Part shown: positions 28,147 through 35,785 of the stretch, one piece after another
Layout of the letters: each line of letters begins with the position of its first letter
How positions within the stretch are numbered: position 1 is the first letter of the stretch
Assembly (NCBI GenBank): GCA_030271625.1
Contig: JARXKN010000003.1
Location: forward strand, 1-64,000
DNA: 64,000 nucleotides
Reading direction: 5' to 3'
Source of the DNA: Patescibacteria group bacterium
GTDB taxonomy: Bacteria; Patescibacteriota; Saccharimonadia; Saccharimonadales; UBA4665
Translations under genes and position numbers: made by a program
The notes under the pieces: model-generated
Seen by the model: the letters and a program-made list of their open reading frames with translations, nothing else
Told to the model about the DNA's origin: nothing
Databases searched by the model: none

Positions 28147-29205
28147 TTATTCGCTGCTAAGTAGTTCGTGCTCGGCGGCTAGGAGGGCATGTATCAAATC
28201 GTCAATATCACCAGCTAAAGCAGCTGGAATATTGGATCGTGAGTAACCAATCCGATGGTCGGTAATGCGGTCTTGGGGGAAGTTGTAAGTCCTAATCTTT
28301 TCAGACCGGTCACCCGAGCCAATCAGCTTTTTACGAGCATCTGATAATTGTTGGGCTTCTTCATCGATTTTGATCTGCAGTAAGCGAGCTCGCAACACGC
28401 CCATGGCTTTAGCCTTGTTTTTAATCTGTGATTTTTCGTCTTGATTAGATACCACCAAGCCGGAGGGCAGGTGGGTAATCCGAACCGCACTGTCAGTGGT
28501 GTTCACCGATTGGCCGCCGTGACCGCCAGAACGGTAGACGTCTATCCGTAGATCGTTAGGGTTAATCTCGATGTCTTCTTCTTCGGCTTCCGGCAACACG
28601 GCTACGGTTACGGTGGAAGTATGAATGCGGCCTTGGCTCTCGGTGCTGGGAACCCGCTGCACGCGGTGCACGCCAGCCTCAAATTTAAGCTGCTTATAGG
28701 CTTCAACACCACGTAGGGCAAAGGTAATATCTTTAAAACCACCAACGCTGTCATTAGCCGACTCGGTCAATAGCTCGAGTTTAAAGTTGTGATTTTCGGC
28801 CCAGCGAGCATACATCCGGTACAACTCACCGGCAAACAAGCTTGATTCGTCACCACCAGCCGCGGCCCGAATTTCAATAATGACATCGCGATCGTTGTTT
28901 GGGTCGGTCGGCGTGAGGGCGGCAATCAGCTTGGCTTCAGTATCGGCTAGCTCGCTATCTAATTCTTCAATCTCGACGCGGGCCATATCCTGTAACTCAG
29001 CATCGGGGCCGTGTAAGAGTACTAAAGCCGAGGCTTTATCGGCCGTTAGCTTGGTCTTGGTATCAAATAAGCCCAGCAATTCGTCGACGGCGCTCTTGCG
29101 CTTGGCCAGTTTAGGGTAGCTGGCATCACTATAAATAGCCGGATCAGCTAATTTTGTATCCAAGGCGGCTTGTTCGGCGCGGAGTTGTTGTTCTTTGGCA
29201 TCCAT
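28147..29205 (-). CDS. prfA: Peptide chain release factor 1
   Basis: 352 residues. The codon-recognition tripeptide P-S-T is at 186-188 in [14 protein letters not shown], which marks RF1 (UAA/UAG), and the catalytic GGQ at 230-232 in [20 protein letters not shown]. Length is normal. It releases finished peptides and is a substrate of PrmC encoded next door. On the minus strand GATACT (29214-29219) lies 8 nt before the start. Confidence 0.96.
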   Translation of the reverse strand: MDAKEQQLRAEQAALDTKLADPAIYSDASYPKLAKRKSAVDELLGLFDTKTKLTADKASALVLLHGPDAELQDMARVEIEELDSELADTEAKLIAALTPTDPNNDRDVIIEIRAAAGGDESSLFAGELYRMYARWAENHNFKLELLTESANDSVGGFKDITFALRGVEAYKQLKFEAGVHRVQRVPSTESQGRIHTSTVTVAVLPEAEEEDIEINPNDLRIDVYRSGGHGGQSVNTTDSAVRITHLPSGLVVSNQDEKSQIKNKAKAMGVLRARLLQIKIDEEAQQLSDARKKLIGSGDRSEKIRTYNFPQDRITDHRIGYSRSNIPAALAGDIDDLIHALLAAEHELLSSE

Positions 29206-29223
29206 ATACTGTCAGTATCCTAT

Positions 29224-29259
29224 AAAAAACGGACCTCGTACATAGACGCGGTCCGTTTT
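29224..29259 (-). terminator. Terminator downstream of rpmE
   Basis: On the minus strand AAAACGGACC (29259-29250) pairs with GGTCCGTTTT (29235-29226), followed by further T. It separates rpmE from prfA. The plus-strand copy also has a T-rich end. Confidence 0.7.
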
Positions 29260-29273
29260 ATTAATTTTTGTAG

Positions 29274-29663
29274 CTAGACTTTGGCGGCAGCTGGGTTTTC
29301 GACAGCTACGGTTGGCTTGGCCTTAACATTGCCAGCAGTTTCAGCTTTCTCAATCTTGGCAGCAGTTCGCTTAGCAGCTTTTTGAGCGGCAGCAGCGCGC
29401 TTATCTTTGTTGGCAGCACCGGCAGCAGCTCGGGCCTTAAACTTGTCAACGCGACCTTCAATATCAAGGATACGCTCTTCACCGGTAAAGAAGGGGTGGC
29501 TAGCAGCACTGATGTGCACTTTAAGCAGTGGATATTCGTTGCCGTCATCCCATTTGGTTGTGCCTTCGGCTTGGACAGTTGAACGGGTTAAAATCCGAGC
29601 ACCATTGTTTAAGTCTTCGAAGACGACTAAACGGTAATTATCGGGGTGAATATCTTTTCTCAT
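29274..29663 (-). CDS. rpmE: 50S ribosomal protein L31 (type B) with extended Lys/Ala-rich tail
   Basis: 129 residues. The first ~75 match L31 type B: MRKDIHPDNYRLVVFED, then TVQAEGTTKWDDGNEYPLLK and SAASHPFFTGE. The CxxC zinc pair of type A L31 is absent. The remaining ~50 residues are a low-complexity Ala/Lys extension (KDKRAAAAQKAAKRTAAKIE). It is a component of the large subunit at the inter-subunit bridge. It has its own promoter and a ~70-nt leader, and its own terminator. Confidence 0.92.
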   Translation of the reverse strand: MRKDIHPDNYRLVVFEDLNNGARILTRSTVQAEGTTKWDDGNEYPLLKVHISAASHPFFTGEERILDIEGRVDKFKARAAAGAANKDKRAAAAQKAAKRTAAKIEKAETAGNVKAKPTVAVENPAAAKV

Positions 29664-29740
29664 AATGGTGGACCTCGTGCTCAGTTAATTCGTTGGTTAG
29701 CGGTGAGCGAAGCCGCAGTCAACTTGTTTCAATCTGGAGT

Positions 29741-29769
29741 AGTATACACCTCTGTTAGCACTAGGTCAA
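29741..29769 (-). promoter_or_regulatory. Promoter of rpmE
   Basis: On the minus strand TTGACC (29764-29769), 17 bp and TATACT (29741-29746). It stands back to back with the rpsB promoter, about 20 bp apart. Confidence 0.75.
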
Positions 29770-29789
29770 CCGACTAAGGTTGGCCCCGG

Positions 29790-29818
29790 TTGTCAAACCA
29801 CCGCCTATCTGTTAATAT
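29790..29818 (+). promoter_or_regulatory. Promoter of rpsB-tsf
   Basis: TTGTCA at 29790-29795, 17 bp and TAATAT at 29813-29818. Predicted start near 29825 gives a leader of about 90 nt before rpsB. Confidence 0.75.
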
Positions 29819-29856
29819 GACAGAGTAACAAATTAAGCAGCTTGGGAACCAATCCT

Positions 29857-29887
29857 CCCGATTGCCATCCGTGTAGGACCAATCGGG
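29857..29887 (+). promoter_or_regulatory. Hairpin in the rpsB leader, possible autoregulatory element
   Basis: CCCGATTG (29857-29864) pairs with CAATCGGG (29880-29887) around a 15-nt loop, about 28 nt before the start codon and upstream of the AGAAAGGA ribosome binding site. rpsB-tsf operons are commonly regulated by S2 binding to the leader (family knowledge); here the role is inferred from position. Confidence 0.45.
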
Positions 29888-29914
29888 CACCCATGCAAAG
29901 AGAAAGGACTCACC

Positions 29915-30652
29915 ATGGCGACAAACGTCGACATTAAAGATTTATTAGCTGCCGGAGCTCACTTCGGTCATAAAACCAGCCGTTGGCACCCTAAGATGGC
30001 ACCGTTCATCCACAGCAAGCGCAACGGTACGCACATCATTGATCTAACCAAGACGGTAAGCAGTTTGGAAGCCGCTCTAAACTTTATTAGCGACACAACT
30101 GCCGCTGGCAAGCAGGTTTTGATGGTTGGTACGAAGCGCCAAGCCCAGGATATTGTGAAGAAGCTAGCCGAAGACACGGGCATGCCATACGTTACCGAAC
30201 GCTGGCTTGGCGGTATGTTGACCAACTACAACACTATTGGTGGCCGCGTTAAGCACCTCAAGAGCCTAGAAGAGCGCATGGCTAACGGCGAACTAGCTAA
30301 CAAATACAACAAGCTCGAAGTCCAGCGTTTCCAAGAGGAAATTAATGAATTAAACCGTCTGTACAGTGGTATTAAAGACCTTGCTAGCAAGCTCGGCGCT
30401 GTCTTTATTGTCGACATCACTCACGATACCAACGCTGTCCGCGAAGCTAACAAAATGGGTACCCCAATTGTAGCCATTACCGATACCAACGCTGACCCAT
30501 CACAGGTTAAGTACCCGATTCCGGCCAACGATGACGCCATCAAGACAATTCAGCTAATTGCTGATTACGTTGCTGCTGCTGTTGCCGAAGGTAAAGCTAA
30601 GACCAAAAAGGTCGAAGACAAAACCGACGCACCTGCCAAAGCCGAAAAATAA
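29915..30652 (+). CDS. rpsB: 30S ribosomal protein S2
   Basis: 245 residues. Typical S2 features: LLAAGAHFGHKTSRWHPKM near the N-terminus, LMVGTKRQAQDIV, YVTERWLGGMLTNYNT and IVDITHDTNAVREANKMGTP. Full length, with a short Lys-rich tail. Ribosome binding site AGAAAGGA upstream. First gene of an rpsB-tsf operon with a strong promoter at 29790. Confidence 0.97.
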   Translation: MATNVDIKDLLAAGAHFGHKTSRWHPKMAPFIHSKRNGTHIIDLTKTVSSLEAALNFISDTTAAGKQVLMVGTKRQAQDIVKKLAEDTGMPYVTERWLGGMLTNYNTIGGRVKHLKSLEERMANGELANKYNKLEVQRFQEEINELNRLYSGIKDLASKLGAVFIVDITHDTNAVREANKMGTPIVAITDTNADPSQVKYPIPANDDAIKTIQLIADYVAAAVAEGKAKTKKVEDKTDAPAKAEK

Positions 30653-30690
30653 TTTTTGCTCATCAAAAAATAACCACAAGGAGACTACTT

Positions 30691-31287
30691 ATGGCCGTAG
30701 ACATTGAAACCATTAAAAGATTAAAAGATTTAACTGGTGTTGGTTTAACTGACGCCAAGGCCGCCTTAGACGAAAACGGTGGTGACTTCGATAAAGCCCT
30801 CGAAGCCATGCGCAAAAAGGGCCTGACTAAGGCCGACAAACGCGGTGAAAAAGAAGCCCGCGAAGGCCTGATCGGCAGCTACAACCACGATGGCCGCATT
30901 GGCGTCACCGTTGAAATTAACTGTGAAACTGATTTCGTGGCCCGCGGCGAAATCTTTGGTGGTCTTATTAAAGACGTCGCCATGCACATTGCTGCGGCTA
31001 GCCCACAGTTCGTTAGCGTCGAAGAAGTTCCAGCCGAAGAAGTCGCCAAAGCCAAAGCCGAATTTACCGAAAAGGCCACCGCTGACGGTAAACCAGCCGA
31101 TATGCTTGATAAAATCGTTGATGGCCAGCTCAAAAAGCACTTTGCAGAGCGCTGCCTACTCGATCAGCCCTACATTAAGAATCCTGATGTAACAGTTGGT
31201 GAGTACGTTAAATCTCAGGCCGCACTGATGAACGAAAATGTTGTCGTTCGCCGCTTTAGTCGCCTCGCCCTCGGCGAAGTCGCCTAA
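30691..31287 (+). CDS. tsf: Elongation factor Ts
   Basis: 198 residues, near the short end for EF-Ts. The N-terminal UBA-like domain reads IKRLKDLTGVGLTDAKAALD, with the conserved core CETDFVARGEIF and a C-terminal QPYIKNPDVTVGEYV segment. It is shorter than the E. coli protein (about 280), consistent with loss of one core subdomain. It recycles EF-Tu-GDP. Strong ribosome binding site AAGGAG; 38 nt after rpsB; followed by an intrinsic terminator. Confidence 0.96.
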   Translation: MAVDIETIKRLKDLTGVGLTDAKAALDENGGDFDKALEAMRKKGLTKADKRGEKEAREGLIGSYNHDGRIGVTVEINCETDFVARGEIFGGLIKDVAMHIAAASPQFVSVEEVPAEEVAKAKAEFTEKATADGKPADMLDKIVDGQLKKHFAERCLLDQPYIKNPDVTVGEYVKSQAALMNENVVVRRFSRLALGEVA

Positions 31288-31303
31288 ATACCCAGCTTCA
31301 TCT

Positions 31304-31336
31304 AAAAAACAGCGGTAGTAATGACCGCTGTTTTTT
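31304..31336 (+). terminator. Rho-independent terminator of rpsB-tsf
   Basis: AAAAAACAGCGGT (31304-31316) pairs with ACCGCTGTTTTTT (31324-31336) around a 7-nt loop. A 13-bp stem with an A-tract and a T-tract. Confidence 0.9.
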
Positions 31337-31369
31337 ATTACACTAACAACATAACGAAAGGTAATACTC

Positions 31370-31933
31370 ATGAACCCTAACGACATTATTACGCGCGCTC
31401 AGACCAAGTTTAATCAGGCGACCGAGCATTTTCAAAATGACTTAAAGAGTTTACGGACTGGCCGAGCCAGCGCCTCGATGCTTGATGGTGTTATGGCCGA
31501 AGCCTACGGCACGCCGATGCCACTGAACCAATTAGCAACTATCACTACCCCCGAAGCACAGCTAATTCAGGTGGCCCCGTTTGATATTGCTAACTTGCAG
31601 GCCATCGTTACCTCGATTCGCAATAATCAAAATTTAGGGCTTAACCCAACCGACGACGGCCGCATTATTCGACTACAAATTCCCGCTCTCACCGAAGAGC
31701 GTCGTCGTGATATCGTCAAGCAGTTAGGTCAAAAACAGGAAGACGCCATGGTCCGTCTGCGGGCGGCGCGTAAAGATGCTAATGACGAAATTGCCAAAGC
31801 TAAAAAAGACAAAGAAGTTGGTGAAGATGACGCCAAGCGCCTCGAAAAGCAAATCGATGACGCCCTGGCTAAGGTCCGCAATGATATTGAAGCCAGCTCT
31901 AGCGCTAAAGAGCGCGAGCTAATGTCACTCTAA
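31370..31933 (+). CDS. frr: Ribosome recycling factor
   Basis: 187 residues, normal length. Conserved features: LKSLRTGRASASMLD, VMAEAYGTPMPLNQLATI, TPEAQLIQVAPFD and the LTEERRRDIVKQL hinge. It works with EF-G to split post-termination ribosomes. Ribosome binding site GAAAGG. TACACT at 31339-31344 is a possible -10 box just after the tsf terminator. Confidence 0.96.
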   Translation: MNPNDIITRAQTKFNQATEHFQNDLKSLRTGRASASMLDGVMAEAYGTPMPLNQLATITTPEAQLIQVAPFDIANLQAIVTSIRNNQNLGLNPTDDGRIIRLQIPALTEERRRDIVKQLGQKQEDAMVRLRAARKDANDEIAKAKKDKEVGEDDAKRLEKQIDDALAKVRNDIEASSSAKERELMSL

Positions 31934-31960
31934 ATTACGCCCCAGCTGTAAGAATTTTGG

Positions 31961-31966
31961 TACAAT
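31961..31966 (+). promoter_or_regulatory. Extended -10 box deciding the RseP start
   Basis: TACAAT preceded by TGG (extended -10). Transcription would begin near 31973, after the upstream ATG at 31969 and just before the in-frame ATG at 31975. This favours 31975 as the start codon. Confidence 0.5.
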
Positions 31967-31974
31967 AGATGGAC

Positions 31975-33132
31975 ATGTCTGTATTGTTATTGATAGTCGG
32001 CCTCATTCTGTTCATTGGCCTAGTTGTAATCCATGAATTCGGTCACTTTATAGCGGCCCGTCGCGGCGGTGTCGATGTTGAAGAATTTGGTATTTTCTTT
32101 CCACCGCGGCTATACAAGCGTCGCATGAAGGGTGGCTGGGATTTTACCATCAACCTGTTGCCGCTGGGTGGTTTCGTAAAGCTAAAGGGCGAGCACGACA
32201 CCGACACCGAACCGCACAGTTTTGGGGCTGCTAGCCTAAAAACCAAAACCAAGGTCATGGCCGCTGGTGTTTTCATGAACCTACTAACGGCTTTAGTTTT
32301 GTTGACCTTCTTAGCTCTAGTGGGTATGCCTAAACTTATCGAACACCAGTTTACGGTTAAAAGCGATACTAAAATCAGCCGCCAAGAAGTCTTCTTAAGT
32401 TACATCGAACCAGGTAGCCCGGCGGCCAAAGCCGGCTTGCAGTCTCAGGATAAACTTTTATCTATTGACGGCCGGACAATCGCCTCGCCCAAGCAACTCC
32501 ATGATTTTACAACCACCCATCCTGAAAAAAATGTCACCGTAAAATACTCGCGGGGCGGGGATGTCAAAGTAGTGACCGCTCGTTTACTCAGCAAAGCCGC
32601 TGTTGATGCCAGTCAGAAAACTGACAATCCAAAAGGCTACCTAGGCGTCAGTCCAACCGCCTTCACCTTGCAGCGTTCAACCTGGTCAGCGCCCGTCGTG
32701 GCTGTGGGCTTCAGCGCCCAAATAACTAAATTGACGCTCCAGGGCCTGGGGCATGCCGTCGGCGGCTTAGGCAGTTTGATAGCCGGAACTGCCACTGGTA
32801 ACACTAAAGCCCGTCAGCACGGCCAAACCTCAGCTAGTAGCCAGGTTTCCGGACCGGTCGGTATCTTCTTTGTTCTCAAAACCGGCAGTGCCTTAGGGGT
32901 GCAGTTTATGCTGCTGATAATCGCTATCATTTCTCTTACGCTAGCCATTATGAACATTTTGCCAATTCCAGCTCTGGATGGCGGCCGTTTATGGCTAACA
33001 CTGATCTCGCGCGGTATCTTTAAAAAACCCCTCAGCGCCCACCGCGAAGAAGTAATTAACGCCTCAGGCTTTGCCGTGCTTCTCGCGCTGATTGCCGTCA
33101 TTACCTTCGTCGACGTTAAACGATTCTTTTAA
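31975..33132 (+). CDS. rseP: Site-2 intramembrane metalloprotease RseP family
   Basis: 385 residues from ATG 31975 (an ATG two codons upstream overlaps the promoter). The zinc motif HEFGH is at 20-24 in the first membrane helix, a PDZ domain spans ~120-190 (YIEPGSPAAKAGLQSQDKLL), and the second zinc-ligand motif NILPIPALDGGRLW lies near the C-terminus between the last helices. It cleaves membrane proteins within the bilayer, for example anti-sigma factors or signal-peptide remnants (family knowledge). The stop overlaps the start of the next gene (TAATG), so the two are coupled. Confidence 0.93.
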   Translation: MSVLLLIVGLILFIGLVVIHEFGHFIAARRGGVDVEEFGIFFPPRLYKRRMKGGWDFTINLLPLGGFVKLKGEHDTDTEPHSFGAASLKTKTKVMAAGVFMNLLTALVLLTFLALVGMPKLIEHQFTVKSDTKISRQEVFLSYIEPGSPAAKAGLQSQDKLLSIDGRTIASPKQLHDFTTTHPEKNVTVKYSRGGDVKVVTARLLSKAAVDASQKTDNPKGYLGVSPTAFTLQRSTWSAPVVAVGFSAQITKLTLQGLGHAVGGLGSLIAGTATGNTKARQHGQTSASSQVSGPVGIFFVLKTGSALGVQFMLLIIAIISLTLAIMNILPIPALDGGRLWLTLISRGIFKKPLSAHREEVINASGFAVLLALIAVITFVDVKRFF

Positions 33133-33929
33133 TGGAGCCGAAGCGACCGCTACCACCCACTTCGACTGCCGTTGCGCCTGTCGAGGCCAAGTCGGTTCCG
33201 TGGCGGCCGCTGGTTGCCGTCTTGTTCGTCGTCGGGATGTTTTATATTTCGCAGCTGATTGGCGGCTTGCTAGTTTCCATTTATCCGTTACTGCAGCACT
33301 GGACTAAAAATCAAACCGCCACCTGGCTCAACGGCTCGGTGTACGCACAGTTTATCTACATTTTAATTGCCGAAGCCGTTGTTATCGGCAGTGTCTATTG
33401 GTTCCTTAAGCTCTATAAAAGGGGCTGGGCTACCATCGGCCTGCTACGACCACGACTGCGCGACCTGGCCTATGGGCTGTCGGCAGTTATCCCATACTAT
33501 GTTTTCTATCTGATCTCAGTTTCGGTCATTAGCAAACTGGTGCCGAGCCTAAAAGTTGACCAACAGCAGCAAATTGGATTTACCAATGTTCACGGTGGCT
33601 TGCCACTGGCGCTAACCTTTATTAGCTTAGTTATTCTGCCGCCCCTGACCGAAGAAATTCTAGTGCGCGGCTTTCTCTATTCCAGCCTCAAAAAAGCTCT
33701 GCCGTTAATCTGGGCCGCTGTAGCAACCAGCCTAGTGTTTGCGGCAGCTCACTTGCCAGAGGGCGGGGCCGCCGGCCCACTCTATATTGCCGCCATCGAT
33801 ACCTTCGTGCTGTCTTTGGTACTCATATATCTGCGCGAAAAGACCGGCAGCCTCTGGGCCGGCATCACCCTCCACGCTATCAAAAACGGTATCGCTTTCT
33901 GCGCCTTGTTCATCTTCCATATGAGCTAG
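33132..33929 (+). CDS. CPBP-family (CAAX/Abi) intramembrane protease
   Basis: 265 residues with about six to eight membrane helices. The three family motifs are present: EExxxR in TEEILVRGFLYS, the His motif FAAAHLPEG, and HxxxN in HAIKNGIAF. These glutamic proteases act on membrane-embedded substrates; bacterial substrates are mostly unknown. ATG 33132 overlaps the rseP stop codon (TAATG), so two different intramembrane proteases are made in tandem. Confidence 0.9.
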   Translation: MEPKRPLPPTSTAVAPVEAKSVPWRPLVAVLFVVGMFYISQLIGGLLVSIYPLLQHWTKNQTATWLNGSVYAQFIYILIAEAVVIGSVYWFLKLYKRGWATIGLLRPRLRDLAYGLSAVIPYYVFYLISVSVISKLVPSLKVDQQQQIGFTNVHGGLPLALTFISLVILPPLTEEILVRGFLYSSLKKALPLIWAAVATSLVFAAAHLPEGGAAGPLYIAAIDTFVLSLVLIYLREKTGSLWAGITLHAIKNGIAFCALFIFHMS

Positions 33930-33935
33930 CCCTTA

Positions 33936-33964
33936 GTGTCACAGGCGTAAGAATAGGGTACAAT
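33936..33964 (+). promoter_or_regulatory. Promoter of proS
   Basis: GTGTCA at 33936-33941, 17 bp and TACAAT at 33959-33964, about 35 nt before the proS ATG. A purine-rich ribosome binding site (AGAGAAGAGA) lies between. Confidence 0.6.
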
Positions 33965-33999
33965 AAGCGCATAAATAGCCAGCAAAAGAGAAGAGAACC

Positions 34000-35268
34000 A
34001 TGAGACTATCGACCGTATTTACTAGTACTACAAAAAACGTCCCAGCTGATGAGACGTCAAAAAATGCCCAACTATTAATTCAAGCTGGCTTTATCCATAA
34101 AGAAATGGCTGGTGTCTACGCCTACCTGCCGCTCGGCCTTAAAGTTTTAGAAAACATTAAGACCATCGTCCGCGAAGAAATGAACGCCCTTAACTCTAAC
34201 GAGCTGATTATGACCAGTTTGCAGCGTAAAGAACTGTGGGAAACTACTGGCCGCTGGGATGATGACACGGTCGATGTCTGGTTTAAGAGCGAACTTAAAA
34301 ATGGTACGGCCGTTGGCTTTGGGTGGTCCCACGAAGAGCCGATTACTAACATGATGAAAAACTTCGTCACCAGCTACCGCAACTTGCCAGCCAGCGTCTA
34401 CCAGTTCCAAACTAAACTACGTAATGAGTTACGCGCCAAGAGCGGTATTATGCGTGGCCGCGAATTTGTCATGAAGGATATGTACATCTATGCCCGTTCC
34501 CAGGCTGAAAACGAGCAGCTCTACAGTGAAGCTATGGCGGCCTATTTACGAGTTTTTGAGCGGGTTGGCCTGGGGGATATCACCTTTGTCACGTCGGCAT
34601 CCGGTGGCGCCTTTACCAAGTACAGCCATGAGTTCCAGACTATCACTGATGCCGGTGAAGATGTCATCTACGTTAACCGCGATAAAAAATTAGCTATTAA
34701 TGAAGAAGTTTACAACGACGAAGCGCTAGCTGAGTTAGGTATCGAAAAGGGCGGACTGGAGAAAGTCAAAGCCGCCGAGGTGGGCAACATCTTTAACTTT
34801 GGTACTGAAAAAAGTGAGCAGATGGATTTCACATTTGATGACGAGACGGGTCAAAAGCAGTTCGTTCATCTTAGCTCCTACGGCATCGGTATTACCCGTC
34901 TAATGGGGGTGATTGCCGAAGTCTTTGCCGATGATAAGGGACTAGTTTGGCCGGAGAACATTGCCCCGGCTAAGGTTTACTTGGCGCGACTGGGCGATAG
35001 CCCCGAAACAGTTGCGCAAGCTGACCACTTATATAAAGCCTTGACGGCAGCCGGCAGCAGTGTACTATATGATGACCGTGATATCCGTCCGGGACAGAAG
35101 TTTGGTGATGCTGATCTTATGGGCATTCCATACCGCTTAGTCATAAGCGACAAAACTGTTGCAGCCGGCACGGTTGAGCTGAAAGCTCGAACGGCCGCCG
35201 AAGCCCAAAACGTAACACTTGAGAATCTAGCTGAAATGCTAGGTATTCCAGCAGCTACATTGCTATAA
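34000..35268 (+). CDS. proS: Prolyl-tRNA synthetase, short form without editing insert
   Basis: 422 residues against about 570 for the usual bacterial enzyme. Class II motif 1 (AGVYAYLPLGLKVLENI), motif 2 (FQTKLRNELRAKSGIMRGREFVMKDMY) and motif 3 (SYGIGITRLMGVIAE) are all present, followed by the anticodon-binding domain (VLYDDRDIRPGQKFGDADLMGIP). Between motifs 2 and 3 only ~110 residues remain, so the INS editing domain that clears Ala-tRNAPro is missing or reduced. It charges tRNAPro. Confidence 0.95.
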   Translation: MRLSTVFTSTTKNVPADETSKNAQLLIQAGFIHKEMAGVYAYLPLGLKVLENIKTIVREEMNALNSNELIMTSLQRKELWETTGRWDDDTVDVWFKSELKNGTAVGFGWSHEEPITNMMKNFVTSYRNLPASVYQFQTKLRNELRAKSGIMRGREFVMKDMYIYARSQAENEQLYSEAMAAYLRVFERVGLGDITFVTSASGGAFTKYSHEFQTITDAGEDVIYVNRDKKLAINEEVYNDEALAELGIEKGGLEKVKAAEVGNIFNFGTEKSEQMDFTFDDETGQKQFVHLSSYGIGITRLMGVIAEVFADDKGLVWPENIAPAKVYLARLGDSPETVAQADHLYKALTAAGSSVLYDDRDIRPGQKFGDADLMGIPYRLVISDKTVAAGTVELKARTAAEAQNVTLENLAEMLGIPAATLL

Positions 35269-35324
35269 TATCGGTATCTTATTCCAGAACAGTACAATCC
35301 GGTGATTAAAGGAGGAGAACTACA

Positions 35325-35783
35325 ATGAGAAAATTGTTTCGATTAACCCAATCGGGTGTTGATGAACTAAAAGCTGAGTATGATCACGCGGTTGCTCGGC
35401 GCACCGATGTTGCCGAAGCAATTCGCAGTGCCCGCGAACTTGGTGACTTGTCAGAAAACTCTGAATACCAGAGTGCTCGCGCCGACCAGGAGCGTAATGA
35501 AGCCCGCATTAGCGAGCTAAATAACATCTTGCAAAACGTTGATATTATCGAAAAGCCAAAGAACGGTAACAAAGTTCAGCTCGGTTCCAAGGTTACTTTA
35601 AAGGGTCCTAAAGCGAACAAAGAATTCCAAGTTGTCGGCACGGTTGAAGCTGATCCACTAGAAGGTAAAATTTCTGACGAATCGCCAATTGGCAAAGCCC
35701 TGATTGGTAAAAAAGTTGGCGACAGCGTCGAAATTAAGACACCCGCTGAAACCATCGTTTACGAACTTATCGCCATTAACTAG
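35325..35783 (+). CDS. greA: Transcription elongation factor GreA
   Basis: 152 residues. An N-terminal coiled coil (ELKAEYDHAVARRTDVAEAI, then RELGDLSENSEYQSARADQE with the acidic tip) and a C-terminal FKBP-like domain (ISDESPIGKALIGKKVGD) match GreA. It stimulates RNA polymerase to cleave backtracked transcripts. Very strong ribosome binding site AAAGGAGGAG. lysS begins 2 nt after its stop. Confidence 0.96.
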   Translation: MRKLFRLTQSGVDELKAEYDHAVARRTDVAEAIRSARELGDLSENSEYQSARADQERNEARISELNNILQNVDIIEKPKNGNKVQLGSKVTLKGPKANKEFQVVGTVEADPLEGKISDESPIGKALIGKKVGDSVEIKTPAETIVYELIAIN

Positions 35784-35785
35784 CC

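Noticed and set aside
29664-29914. tRNA gene in the 250-bp rpmE-rpsB gap
   Set aside because: No TTC-purine T-loop or cloverleaf pairing was found; the gap is accounted for by two divergent promoters and leaders.
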